A DNA stretch of 7,421 nt, taken from positions 1 through 7,421 of the forward strand of contig CAKPAQ010000039.1 of assembly GCA_934133015.1 (NCBI GenBank), given 5' to 3'. A program made the position numbers and the translations under genes. This DNA is from an uncultured Bacilli bacterium. Lineage in GTDB: Bacteria; Bacillota_I; Bacilli_A; RF39; UBA660. Below are positions 1 to 6,368 of the stretch, piece after piece. Positions within the stretch are counted from its first letter, which is position 1, and the number at the start of each line of letters is the position of its first letter. Under the pieces are notes generated by a model. That model did not search any database. It saw nothing but the letters and a program-made list of their open reading frames with translations, and was not told the DNA's origin.

Positions 1-1798
1 GGATACATGATATTATTTCTTCATTTTCTTCAAGTTTAATAATATTACTAATATGTTTTCCCATATCTTTCCATTTCAAATCAGGAATAACATGTACTGG
101 TACATATAAATAATTACCTAAGTTAGTAAATAATAATATTGTATCTATTGTATTCAATTCATAAAAACCTAAAATATAGTCATTTTCTTTTAAATTAACT
201 TCATCAGTAGAAGATTGAAAACTTCTCATACTAGTACGTTTAACATAGCCATCTTTAGTAACTACAACTATAACATCTTCCTTAGGAATCATAATAGTAG
301 TATCAATTTTTATATCAGTAACTTCTTTTTTAATATCTGTCTTTCTAGGCGTTGCATATTCTTTTTTAACTTTTCTAAGTTCATCTTTCATAACTGATTT
401 AAGTTTATCTTCATCAGCAAGTATAGCTTCTAAACCACTAACTACTTTTTCCAAATTCTTTAACTCCTCTTCAAGTAAAGTTACATCAGTATTAGTAAGT
501 TTATATAATTGTAAAGTAACAATTGCTTCAGCTTGAATCTCAGTAAAATCAAACTCTTTTACTAAATTATCTTTGGCATCCATCTTATTCTTACTAGCAC
601 GAATTACGCGAATAACTTCATCAAGTATGGATAAGCATTTGATAAGGCCTTCAACAATATGAAGTCTAGCTTTAGCATGTTCCAAATCAAATTTAGTCCT
701 TTTTGTAACAACTTCTCTTTGATGCAGTATATATGAATCTAAAATATTTAAAATACCAAGAAGCTTTGGTCTTCTATGATCAATTGCGATCATATTAAAA
801 TTATATGATACTTGTAAATCAGTATTTTTTAACAAATAATTTAATACTAGTTCACGATTAGCATCTTTCTTTAAATCAATCGCTATTCTAAGACCATCTC
901 TATCACTTTCATCTCTTACTTCTGCGATACCATCAATTTTTTTATCAATTCTAATATCATCGATTTTACGAACTAATTGAGCTTTATTTACTTCAAATGG
1001 TATCTCAGTAACTATTAAAGCAAGTTTATTTTTTTCCTCTTCAAACATTGTTCTAGATCTAACAATTATTTTACCTCTACCTGTTTCATAAGCAGATCTA
1101 ATCCCATCTATTCCTTCAATAATCCCACCAGTTGGAAAATCAGGACCTTTTACTATTTCCATTATTGTTTCTAACTTACAATTTGGTGAATCAATTCTTT
1201 TAATAGTCGCATCTATTACTTCACCTAAATTATGTGGTGGTATATTAGTCGCATATCCTGCTGAAATACCAGCTGCTCCATTTACTAAAAGGTTAGGAAA
1301 TCTTGCTGGTAGAACAGTTGGCTCTAATAAGCTATCATCAAAGTTAGGTGCCCATGTAATGGTATCCCTATCTATGTCTTCTAAAAGCTCATTACTAATT
1401 TTAGAAAGTCTAGCTTCAGTATAACGCATAGCGGCTGGACTATCACCATCCATTGAACCATTATTACCATGCATATCAATATATGGTGTAGATTGTTTCC
1501 ACCATTGACTCATACGAACCATCGCATCATAAATAGATGAATCGCCATGTGGATGATATTTACCCATAATATCACCAACAGAACGTGCAGACTTAACAAA
1601 TGGTTTATCATAAGTATGTTTTTGTCTATACATACCATATAATATACGTCTTTGAACTGGTTTCAATCCATCTCTAACATCAGGAATAGCTCTATCTTGA
1701 ATAATATACTTAGAATATTGTCCAAATCTTTCACCCATTATATCTTCCAATGTATAATCAAATATCTTTTCTATTATTGTTTCAGTTTTCTTTTTCAT
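1..1798 (-). CDS. parC: DNA topoisomerase IV subunit A (ParC), C-terminus cut by window edge
   Basis: Breakage-reunion subunit of topoisomerase IV, which with ParE decatenates daughter chromosomes and relaxes supercoils. The reading frame opens at the ATG at 1798 and runs 599 codons to the window edge without a stop. Seen: the N-terminal IPDVRDGLKPVQRRILYGMY block (residues 38-57), the winged-helix/quinolone region GKYHPHGDSSIYDAMVRMSQ (79-98), and the catalytic tyrosine Tyr126 preceded by Arg125 in AAMRYTEARLS. The PTVLPARFPNLLVNGAAGISAGYAT block spans about 160-184. A coiled-coil-rich stretch covers about 355-480. The first blades of the C-terminal beta-pinwheel start near 507. Wording such as SMDGDSPAAMRYTEARLS and the parE neighbour favour ParC over GyrA. 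Gram-positive ParC is usually about 800 residues, so some 200 are missing. It follows the 160-aa gene by 12 nt, with TAGGAGTGG as ribosome binding site. Ser87 and Asp91, the usual quinolone-target positions, look wild type. Confidence 0.96.
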   Translation of the reverse strand, partial: MKKKTETIIEKIFDYTLEDIMGERFGQYSKYIIQDRAIPDVRDGLKPVQRRILYGMYRQKHTYDKPFVKSARSVGDIMGKYHPHGDSSIYDAMVRMSQWWKQSTPYIDMHGNNGSMDGDSPAAMRYTEARLSKISNELLEDIDRDTITWAPNFDDSLLEPTVLPARFPNLLVNGAAGISAGYATNIPPHNLGEVIDATIKRIDSPNCKLETIMEIVKGPDFPTGGIIEGIDGIRSAYETGRGKIIVRSRTMFEEEKNKLALIVTEIPFEVNKAQLVRKIDDIRIDKKIDGIAEVRDESDRDGLRIAIDLKKDANRELVLNYLLKNTDLQVSYNFNMIAIDHRRPKLLGILNILDSYILHQREVVTKRTKFDLEHAKARLHIVEGLIKCLSILDEVIRVIRASKNKMDAKDNLVKEFDFTEIQAEAIVTLQLYKLTNTDVTLLEEELKNLEKVVSGLEAILADEDKLKSVMKDELRKVKKEYATPRKTDIKKEVTDIKIDTTIMIPKEDVIVVVTKDGYVKRTSMRSFQSSTDEVNLKENDYILGFYELNTIDTILLFTNLGNYLYVPVHVIPDLKWKDMGKHISNIIKLEENEEIISCI

Positions 1799-1813
1799 AG
1801 ATTACCACTCCTA
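1799..1813 (-). promoter_or_regulatory. parC ribosome binding site overlapping upstream stop codon
   Basis: On the minus strand the sequence reads TAGGAGTGGTAATCT and then ATG. The TAG stop of the 160-aa gene is the first part of the Shine-Dalgarno AGGAG, about 8 nt before the parC start. Terminating ribosomes would be placed on the parC start, which suggests translational coupling. This site also fixes the parC start at 1798. Confidence 0.75.
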
Positions 1814-2293
1814 TTTTGTAATTATACTAATATAATAATTATCTATTTTTTCCATTATTAAACGAGATATATTTTTATTTTCTTCTTGTAATAAAATAGA
1901 ATAATCAATTTCTAATTCTGGCTTAACCTTAAATATTTTTAAAAATAATTTATTTAAATAATAAGAATAAAGTGCTTTTTCATATGTTTTATCATCTATT
2001 ATCTTACTAACAATCGTATCCATTCGAACTATATTTCTAATTTCTTTTAAATGTTGATATTTTTCTATATTTAGCTCTAATACACTATCTATACAATCAA
2101 GTTTTGTATATTTTTTGCGATATAGTGAAATATCATCATTATAATCAGATATACTTTTTTCTAATTTTTCAATATTTTGATTTAATATCAAATTGGCAAA
2201 AGTATTTATTGATATTTTTTTTCTACTAATCATTGAATAGAATTCAACCGCGTTCTTAGATAATAGTTTAAGGATATTTTTTTTAGATGTCAT
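1811..2293 (-). CDS. Hypothetical 160-aa protein between parE and parC
   Basis: I do not recognise this protein. It has 160 residues, is rich in Lys, Ile, Leu, Asn and Tyr, and has no hydrophobic run long enough for a membrane segment, no signal peptide and no obvious catalytic or metal-binding motif. It looks mostly helical and cytosolic, with short heptad-like stretches around residues 41-80 (NIEKLEKSISDYNDD onward). There is one cysteine (in KLDCIDS). It is a credible gene because it fills the parE-parC gap almost exactly: 13 nt after the parE stop and 12 nt before the parC start, on the same strand, with its stop used in the parC ribosome binding site. Its own ribosome binding site is weak (AGAGTGTGG upstream of ATG), so it may depend on translation through parE. 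Position suggests a link to topoisomerase IV, but nothing in the residues shows it. parE and parC normally adjoin directly, so this may be a lineage-specific insertion. Confidence 0.72.
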   Translation of the reverse strand: MTSKKNILKLLSKNAVEFYSMISRKKISINTFANLILNQNIEKLEKSISDYNDDISLYRKKYTKLDCIDSVLELNIEKYQHLKEIRNIVRMDTIVSKIIDDKTYEKALYSYYLNKLFLKIFKVKPELEIDYSILLQEENKNISRLIMEKIDNYYISIITK

Positions 2294-2306
2294 ACTACCA
2301 CACTCT

Positions 2307-4214
2307 CTATTTACTTATTTTAAAATCATCTTCAAGTGAAAAAATAACATTTTCTTCTATCCAATTTTTTCTTGGTTCAACACTATCTCCCATTAAAACA
2401 CTAACTCTTTTTTCAGCAAGTTGTGCATCTTCAATATTTACTCTAATCAAGCTTCTAGTACCTGGATTCATAGTTGTTTCTGCTAACTGATCAGCATTCA
2501 TTTCACCTAATCCTTTGTATCTTTGAATTGTACACTTTTTATTTTTTGTTATTTGTTGCATTTCTTCAGTTGTATAAGCATATATGTTTTCTTTACCATC
2601 TTTAATTAAATATAAAGGTGGAAGAGCAATATATAATTTACCAGCCTCTATTAATGGCTTCATATATCTATAGAAAAAAGTTAAAAGTAAACATTGAATA
2701 TGTGCTCCATCATCATCGGCATCGGTCATGATAATAACTTTATCATATTCACTATCTTCAATTTCAAAATTAGGTCCAACTCCCGCACCAATGGTATAAA
2801 TCATTGTGTTGATTTCTTCATTTTTTAGGATATCTTCCATACGGGCTTTTTCTGTATTTATTACTTTACCACGTAAAGGTAAAATAGCTTGAAATTTTCT
2901 ATCTCTACCTTGTTTAGCAGAACCACCTGCTGAATCACCTTCGACTAAAAATAATTCATTACGTGTTTTGTCTTTAGATTGTGCAGGTGATAATTTACCA
3001 GATAAAGCTCTTTCTTTAGGATTCTTTGTTTTTCCTTTACGAGCTTCTTCACGAGCTTTACGAGCAGCTTCACGTGCAATTTTACTTTTTAATGATTTTT
3101 CAATTATATCAGTCGCAATTTTTTTATTTTCTTCTAAGAAAAATTGAAGTTTTTCTGTAACAACAGCTTCAACTGCTGTTCTTGCTTGAGGAGTACCTAA
3201 TTTACCTTTAGTTTGTCCTTCAAATTGAAGAAGAGATTCTGGAACTTTCAAAGAAATAACAGCTGTTAAACCTTCCCTTACATCACTGCCTTCAAAAGAT
3301 TTATCTTTTCCCTTAAAATAGTTATTGTTTTTGGCATAATCATTAAAAGCACGAGTTAGTGCTGTTTTAAAACCAACCTCATGAGTACCACCATCAACAG
3401 TTTTAACATCATTAACAAATGATACAATAGTTTCACTATAACTATCTGTATACTGCATAGCTATTGATATATCAATTTTATCTTTGACACCTTCAAAAGA
3501 TATGACATTATGCAATGGTTTCTTTTCTTCGTTTAAATAATTTACAAACGCTGTAAGTCCATCTTCATAATGGTATTTTTCACATCTACCATCTTCTTCA
3601 TTTATTACTTCTATTGTAATACCTTTTATTAAAAAAGCTGATTCTTGCATTCTCTCACAAATAGTAGTAAATGAAAAATTGGTTGTTGAGAATATTTCAT
3701 CATCAGGTAAGAAACGTACTGTAGTACCGGTACGAGCAGTTGTTCCAATTTGTTTTAGTGGAATTACAGTCTTACCACCATTTTCAAAACGAATTACATA
3801 TTCTTTTTTATCTTGTTTTATATTTACTTCCATCCATTTTGATAAGGCATTAACTACACTACCACCAACACCATGTAAACCACCAGATACTTTATAACCT
3901 CCTTCTTCAAATTTACCACCAGCATGAAGTACGGTATAAATAACTTCGGGTGCACTTTTACCAGAGGAATGCATTCCTGTTGGTACACCACGTCCATGGT
4001 CTTCTACACTAATACTTTTATCTTTATGTAAGGTTATTTTAATCGTATCACCATAACCATTAATAGCTTCATCAATGGCATTATCAACTATTTCCCATAC
4101 TAAATGATGAAGACCTCTTTTATCAGTTGAACCAATATACATACCAGGTCTCTTACGTACTGCTTCTAATCCTTCTAGAATTTTTATAGAACTTGCATCA
4201 TATTTTACTGCCAT
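2307..4214 (-). CDS. parE: DNA topoisomerase IV subunit B (ParE)
   Basis: ATPase subunit of topoisomerase IV, partner of ParC in chromosome decatenation. Starting at the ATG at 4214 it has 635 residues (MAVKYDASSI...), close to the usual 640-660. Seen in order: LEGLEAVRKRPGMYIGST (13-30); the GHKL ATP site with Glu41 and Asn45 in EIVDNAIDEA, Asp72 in EDHGRGVPTG, and the glycine lid GGLHGVGGSVVNALS (111-125); the transducer with the switch lysine Lys336 in FEGQTKGKLG; and the TOPRIM domain with Glu425-Gly-Asp427 in LFLVEGDSAGGSAKQGRDRK and Asp498/500/502 in DADDDGAH. The QRYKGLGEMN block (564-573) precedes the C-terminal tail. ELFLVEGDSAGGSAK and the RKNWIEENV ending favour ParE over GyrB. An upstream in-frame ATG at 4256 would add 14 residues unlike any ParE N-terminus and would lie upstream of the candidate promoter, so 4214 is preferred; AGGAG lies 10 nt before it. 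Gly118 replaces the usual Ala in the lid. Confidence 0.96.
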   Translation of the reverse strand: MAVKYDASSIKILEGLEAVRKRPGMYIGSTDKRGLHHLVWEIVDNAIDEAINGYGDTIKITLHKDKSISVEDHGRGVPTGMHSSGKSAPEVIYTVLHAGGKFEEGGYKVSGGLHGVGGSVVNALSKWMEVNIKQDKKEYVIRFENGGKTVIPLKQIGTTARTGTTVRFLPDDEIFSTTNFSFTTICERMQESAFLIKGITIEVINEEDGRCEKYHYEDGLTAFVNYLNEEKKPLHNVISFEGVKDKIDISIAMQYTDSYSETIVSFVNDVKTVDGGTHEVGFKTALTRAFNDYAKNNNYFKGKDKSFEGSDVREGLTAVISLKVPESLLQFEGQTKGKLGTPQARTAVEAVVTEKLQFFLEENKKIATDIIEKSLKSKIAREAARKAREEARKGKTKNPKERALSGKLSPAQSKDKTRNELFLVEGDSAGGSAKQGRDRKFQAILPLRGKVINTEKARMEDILKNEEINTMIYTIGAGVGPNFEIEDSEYDKVIIMTDADDDGAHIQCLLLTFFYRYMKPLIEAGKLYIALPPLYLIKDGKENIYAYTTEEMQQITKNKKCTIQRYKGLGEMNADQLAETTMNPGTRSLIRVNIEDAQLAEKRVSVLMGDSVEPRKNWIEENVIFSLEDDFKISK

Positions 4215-4234
4215 AGCCTTCACTCTCCTAACCA

Positions 4235-4243
4235 AGTATATCA
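4235..4243 (-). promoter_or_regulatory. Candidate extended -10 promoter for the parE operon
   Basis: The minus strand reads TGATATACT here: a TATACT -10 box (4235-4240) preceded by the TGn extension. No good TTGACA box lies 16-18 bp upstream, where only a T-run is found, which is common for extended -10 promoters. The predicted start near 4228 would give a short leader of about 14 nt, just holding TTAGGAG. It lies directly after the terminator of the upstream gene, where an operon promoter is expected. This is inferred from motif match alone. Confidence 0.42.
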
Positions 4244-4252
4244 GATTTATAA

Positions 4253-4299
4253 ACAAAAAAAAAGAAATTGGACAATGATTTACAAATAAAAGTGTCCAA
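4253..4299 (-). terminator. Rho-independent terminator after the lectin-like gene
   Basis: The inverted repeat TTGGACA (4268-4274) and TGTCCAA (4293-4299) forms a 7-bp stem with an 18-nt loop. On the minus strand it is followed by TTTC and a run of nine T. It lies about 25 nt past the stop of the 4324-6273 gene and before parE, so it probably separates that gene from the topoisomerase operon. The large loop makes it a modest hairpin. Confidence 0.6.
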
Positions 4300-4323
4300 A
4301 ATCACTATATTTAATAACTATAA

Positions 4324-6273
4324 TTACTTTACTGGAGTTAAAACAATGCGGTATGAAGCGTAAGTGATAGCATCACCAGTATTTTCACCGAATGCGAATA
4401 CACCAGACTCAGAGCCATTGCGCCAATGGTCACCACGCACGAACCAAGGAGCAGACGAATACACAAAGTAGGCGTAATCACCATACCAACTTGATTTATA
4501 TCTATCTATTTCGTCTGGATCTTTTTCACTTTCAAAAGGTCCCATTTCACCTGTCGCATCTCCTAGAAGTCTATAATTATAATTGGTGTTTATGGTTGAT
4601 GTATACTTATCCCAATATTTTGTATAGGTACTATCTGTAAAGAAGTTAGGATATAAACTTGTTATTCCACTCGAACCTCCAACTGTTGAAGCATTAGTTG
4701 TATATCCAGCTACATATTCCCATACTCCACCACTCATATCATATATACCTGTTTTATTTCCAGTGGTTGATGCTACACCAGAATTAGCATTTAAATAATT
4801 TACTGTATATGTTCCATCTACTCCTAAAGCAGTTGATTCATATCTACAAGTTGATGTACTTGAACTTGTTGGTCCTGTAGTTGGTTCAGTAGTTGAGGCA
4901 TATCCTGTAATATAAGCTTCATTGTTATTTATTCTTACACTTGCTTTACTTCCATATGCTGAATGTTGTAAATAAGCTACTGCTCCCCATTCAGTATTTT
5001 TCATCATGTGTGAATCTAAATCACGTTTATAATCATAACTATTTTTAAACATGTTACCAACTGTCATGTTTCTCCATGAATATACATTTGGTTTAATTAT
5101 TATTTTACTTGTATCAACAGTATTTACTTGAGCAGCAACTGTTGATGTCGCACCATCATATCCGGTTTCAAACTTTCCTACCCAGAATCCATTTGAATCA
5201 AAACTAGTAAAGGCTGGATGAGTTAACCAACTATCCTTAGTTGTTCCATTTGATGGTGTTGTATCTTTATTTTCAAATACTACGTTTATTGTTTGTACCT
5301 TATTTTCTATTGTTGTTAAACTCGTATAATTTCCTTCATCAAATATTTGATATTTATATCTTGGTATCCATACAAAATATGACTCGATATTTGTCTCTGG
5401 TATTACTTCTTCATTACTATAAACTTTCTTTTCATCTTTTAATATTACTGCATTGGCCCATTCTTTATTTTTATAACTATACCACTTTTCATTGATATTA
5501 GCTTTTTTTACTGTTCCATCTTCTGATATTGTTACTGGTATTAAATTATCTTTTAATACTGGATCAGTTCCATTTAATATTCCTTCTTTATATGTCATTG
5601 GTTCACTTATAACAGTAGTATCTGCATACACATTTACTAAAGTTGTGAATGTCTTTTCATTATAATTTCCACTTGAAAAATCTACTTCATCATTAAACCA
5701 AATTCTTAATCTAAAACTTCTTGTATAGTCCATCTTTCCTGCTGATAACGCCCCTGAATAAATTATTTTTTCTGTTTCTTCTTTATTTATAGTTGAAGTA
5801 GTTAAATCACTATATTTTGTTGGACCTATTATTTCATTATCTTCATCTTCAGTCATATCTGTTAAATAGACTTTGACTGCTTCTTCAGCTAAAGTTGAAT
5901 CTGCTTTTTTTCTAAGTACTACTTGATAATATATATCTTGATTACTTGAATTAGATCCTTCAATAGTAAAATCAAAAACATTATTGTCTCCAGTTAACGT
6001 TTTACCTACATCATCTGAAATTGGATACGCTTCTGTCATATTAATTCCATTTCCAGCTCTATCATTTTCAATATATAAAAGTTTCATTGTTCCTGTTGTT
6101 ACTATGTTTTCGGTTGTTCCTAATCTAGTATAACTAAACAAGGCATATGTTACTCCAAAGGTTAACACTAGCAATACTAATATTCCTATTACTGCTAGTG
6201 TTATAGCTTTAGTTTTTTGATTTTTATTTAGTTTTTGGATGATATCTTTTATTTTATTCAAACTATTTTTCAC
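4324..6273 (-). CDS. Anchored surface protein with C-terminal lectin-like (CLec) domain, candidate DGR target
   Basis: About 649 residues from the GTG at 6273. Seen in order: a Lys-rich N-terminus; one hydrophobic segment at 23-46 (AITLAVIGILVLLVLTFGVT and on to YALF) acting as signal peptide or anchor; a beta-rich region at about 47-222 resembling TasA/camelysin-type secreted proteins (short anchor, 'TYALF', then TTGTMKL and a N/S-rich strand pattern); a 'KEWANAVIL' module (235-297); FVWIPRYKY (300-308); SHMMKNTEWGAVAYL (421-435); a Thr/Ser/Pro linker (460-476); GIYDMSGGVWEYVAGY (509-524), like the formylglycine-generating-enzyme/CLec fold; and a C-terminal SSAPWFVRGDHWRNGS...GVFAF block (606-628 onward). 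The only cysteine is in the linker, so FGE-type catalysis is unlikely; ligand binding is more plausible. The C-terminal block matches the style of DGR-diversified proteins of gut Firmicutes. It is a single-gene unit with its own strong promoter and a terminator. A phage-derived adhesin or a non-diversified lectin domain are alternatives. Gene certain, domain calls from memory of families, ligand unknown. Confidence 0.88.
   Translation of the reverse strand: MKNSLNKIKDIIQKLNKNQKTKAITLAVIGILVLLVLTFGVTYALFSYTRLGTTENIVTTGTMKLLYIENDRAGNGINMTEAYPISDDVGKTLTGDNNVFDFTIEGSNSSNQDIYYQVVLRKKADSTLAEEAVKVYLTDMTEDEDNEIIGPTKYSDLTTSTINKEETEKIIYSGALSAGKMDYTRSFRLRIWFNDEVDFSSGNYNEKTFTTLVNVYADTTVISEPMTYKEGILNGTDPVLKDNLIPVTISEDGTVKKANINEKWYSYKNKEWANAVILKDEKKVYSNEEVIPETNIESYFVWIPRYKYQIFDEGNYTSLTTIENKVQTINVVFENKDTTPSNGTTKDSWLTHPAFTSFDSNGFWVGKFETGYDGATSTVAAQVNTVDTSKIIIKPNVYSWRNMTVGNMFKNSYDYKRDLDSHMMKNTEWGAVAYLQHSAYGSKASVRINNNEAYITGYASTTEPTTGPTSSSTSTCRYESTALGVDGTYTVNYLNANSGVASTTGNKTGIYDMSGGVWEYVAGYTTNASTVGGSSGITSLYPNFFTDSTYTKYWDKYTSTINTNYNYRLLGDATGEMGPFESEKDPDEIDRYKSSWYGDYAYFVYSSAPWFVRGDHWRNGSESGVFAFGENTGDAITYASYRIVLTPVK
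4327..4458 (-). other. Candidate DGR variable region (3' end of the lectin-like gene)
   Basis: These 44 codons (residues 606-649) carry the SSAPWFVRGDHW and NGS...GVFAF pattern seen in CLec targets of diversity-generating retroelements. There, template AAY codons become NNY through adenine mutagenesis. At positions that are usually Asn or variable in such proteins the codons here are GAC, CAT, CGC, GGT, GAT, ATC, ACT, TAC, GCT and TAC, all ending in C or T; GAG and GAA are exceptions. GC is higher than in the body of the gene: by hand count 77 of 180 over 4321-4500, against 16 of 60 over 4561-4620. No template repeat copy was seen in the window. Confidence 0.5.
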
Positions 6274-6288
6274 ATCTATCATCCTCCT
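6273..6288 (-). promoter_or_regulatory. Ribosome binding site that favours a GTG start
   Basis: A perfect AGGAGG (minus strand of 6283-6288) directly abuts the ATG at 6282, leaving no spacer, which is too close for initiation. The GTG three codons later (6271-6273) sits 9 nt downstream, an ideal distance. The start is therefore placed at GTG 6273, which drops three residues (MID) from the longest reading. Confidence 0.7.
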
Positions 6289-6307
6289 ATATTAATTTAA
6301 CAATCTA

Positions 6308-6336
6308 ATTATACCTAATTTAATTAATCATGTCAA
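6308..6336 (-). promoter_or_regulatory. Perfect consensus sigma-A promoter for the lectin-like gene
   Basis: On the minus strand: TTGACA (6331-6336), a 17-bp spacer, then TATAAT (6308-6313), all matching the housekeeping consensus exactly. The predicted start is near 6301, giving a leader of about 28 nt that contains AGGAGG. This implies strong, constitutive-type transcription of the downstream surface-protein gene. The -35 box shares its first two T with the T-run of the preceding terminator. Confidence 0.85.
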
Positions 6337-6361
6337 AAAAAATTGAGTTATTTAAACTCAA
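6335..6361 (-). terminator. Rho-independent terminator after the ZIP transporter gene
   Basis: The inverted repeat TTGAGTT (6343-6349) and AACTCAA (6355-6361) gives a 7-bp stem with a 5-nt loop. On the minus strand it is followed by eight T (6335-6342). It begins 7 nt past the ZIP stop codon. The stem is AT-rich but the geometry is that of a terminator. The T-run runs straight into the -35 box of the next gene. Confidence 0.72.
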
Positions 6362-6368
6362 CTTATTT

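Noticed and set aside
215..397. Short plus-strand ORF (60 codons)
   Set aside because: Lies wholly within parC on the opposite strand, is rich in Phe, Asn, Ile and Ser as expected of an antisense AT-rich frame, and has no convincing ribosome binding site.
1..1798. GyrA instead of ParC
   Set aside because: The SMDGDSPAAMRYTEARLS and HGDSSIYDAMVRMSQ wording and the position next to parE favour ParC. The GyrA-box region lies outside the window, so this rests on the N-terminal part and context.
1652..1861. Plus-strand ORF (69 codons) across the parC start
   Set aside because: Antisense to parC and the 160-aa gene. Its composition is that of a shadow frame and it shows no domain.
2287..2490. Plus-strand ORF antisense to the parE 3' end
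   Set aside because: Opposes the well-supported ParE C-terminus; no independent support.
3679..3897. Plus-strand ORF antisense to parE
   Set aside because: Shadow of the ParE ATPase/transducer coding region.
4215..4256. Longer parE start at the ATG at 4256
   Set aside because: The 14 extra residues do not resemble ParE N-termini, the codon sits in the terminator/promoter region, and AGGAG is positioned for the ATG at 4214.
4392..4640. Plus-strand ORF antisense to the candidate variable region
   Set aside because: Arises from the GC-richer tail read backwards. No ribosome binding site or recognisable product; considered as a DGR accessory gene but it has no such features.
4324..6273. Formylglycine-generating enzyme (sulfatase activator)
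   Set aside because: The GIYDMSGGVWEY motif fits the fold, but the protein has a single cysteine in a linker and lacks the active-site cysteines of FGE. It also carries a large extra N-terminal surface module.
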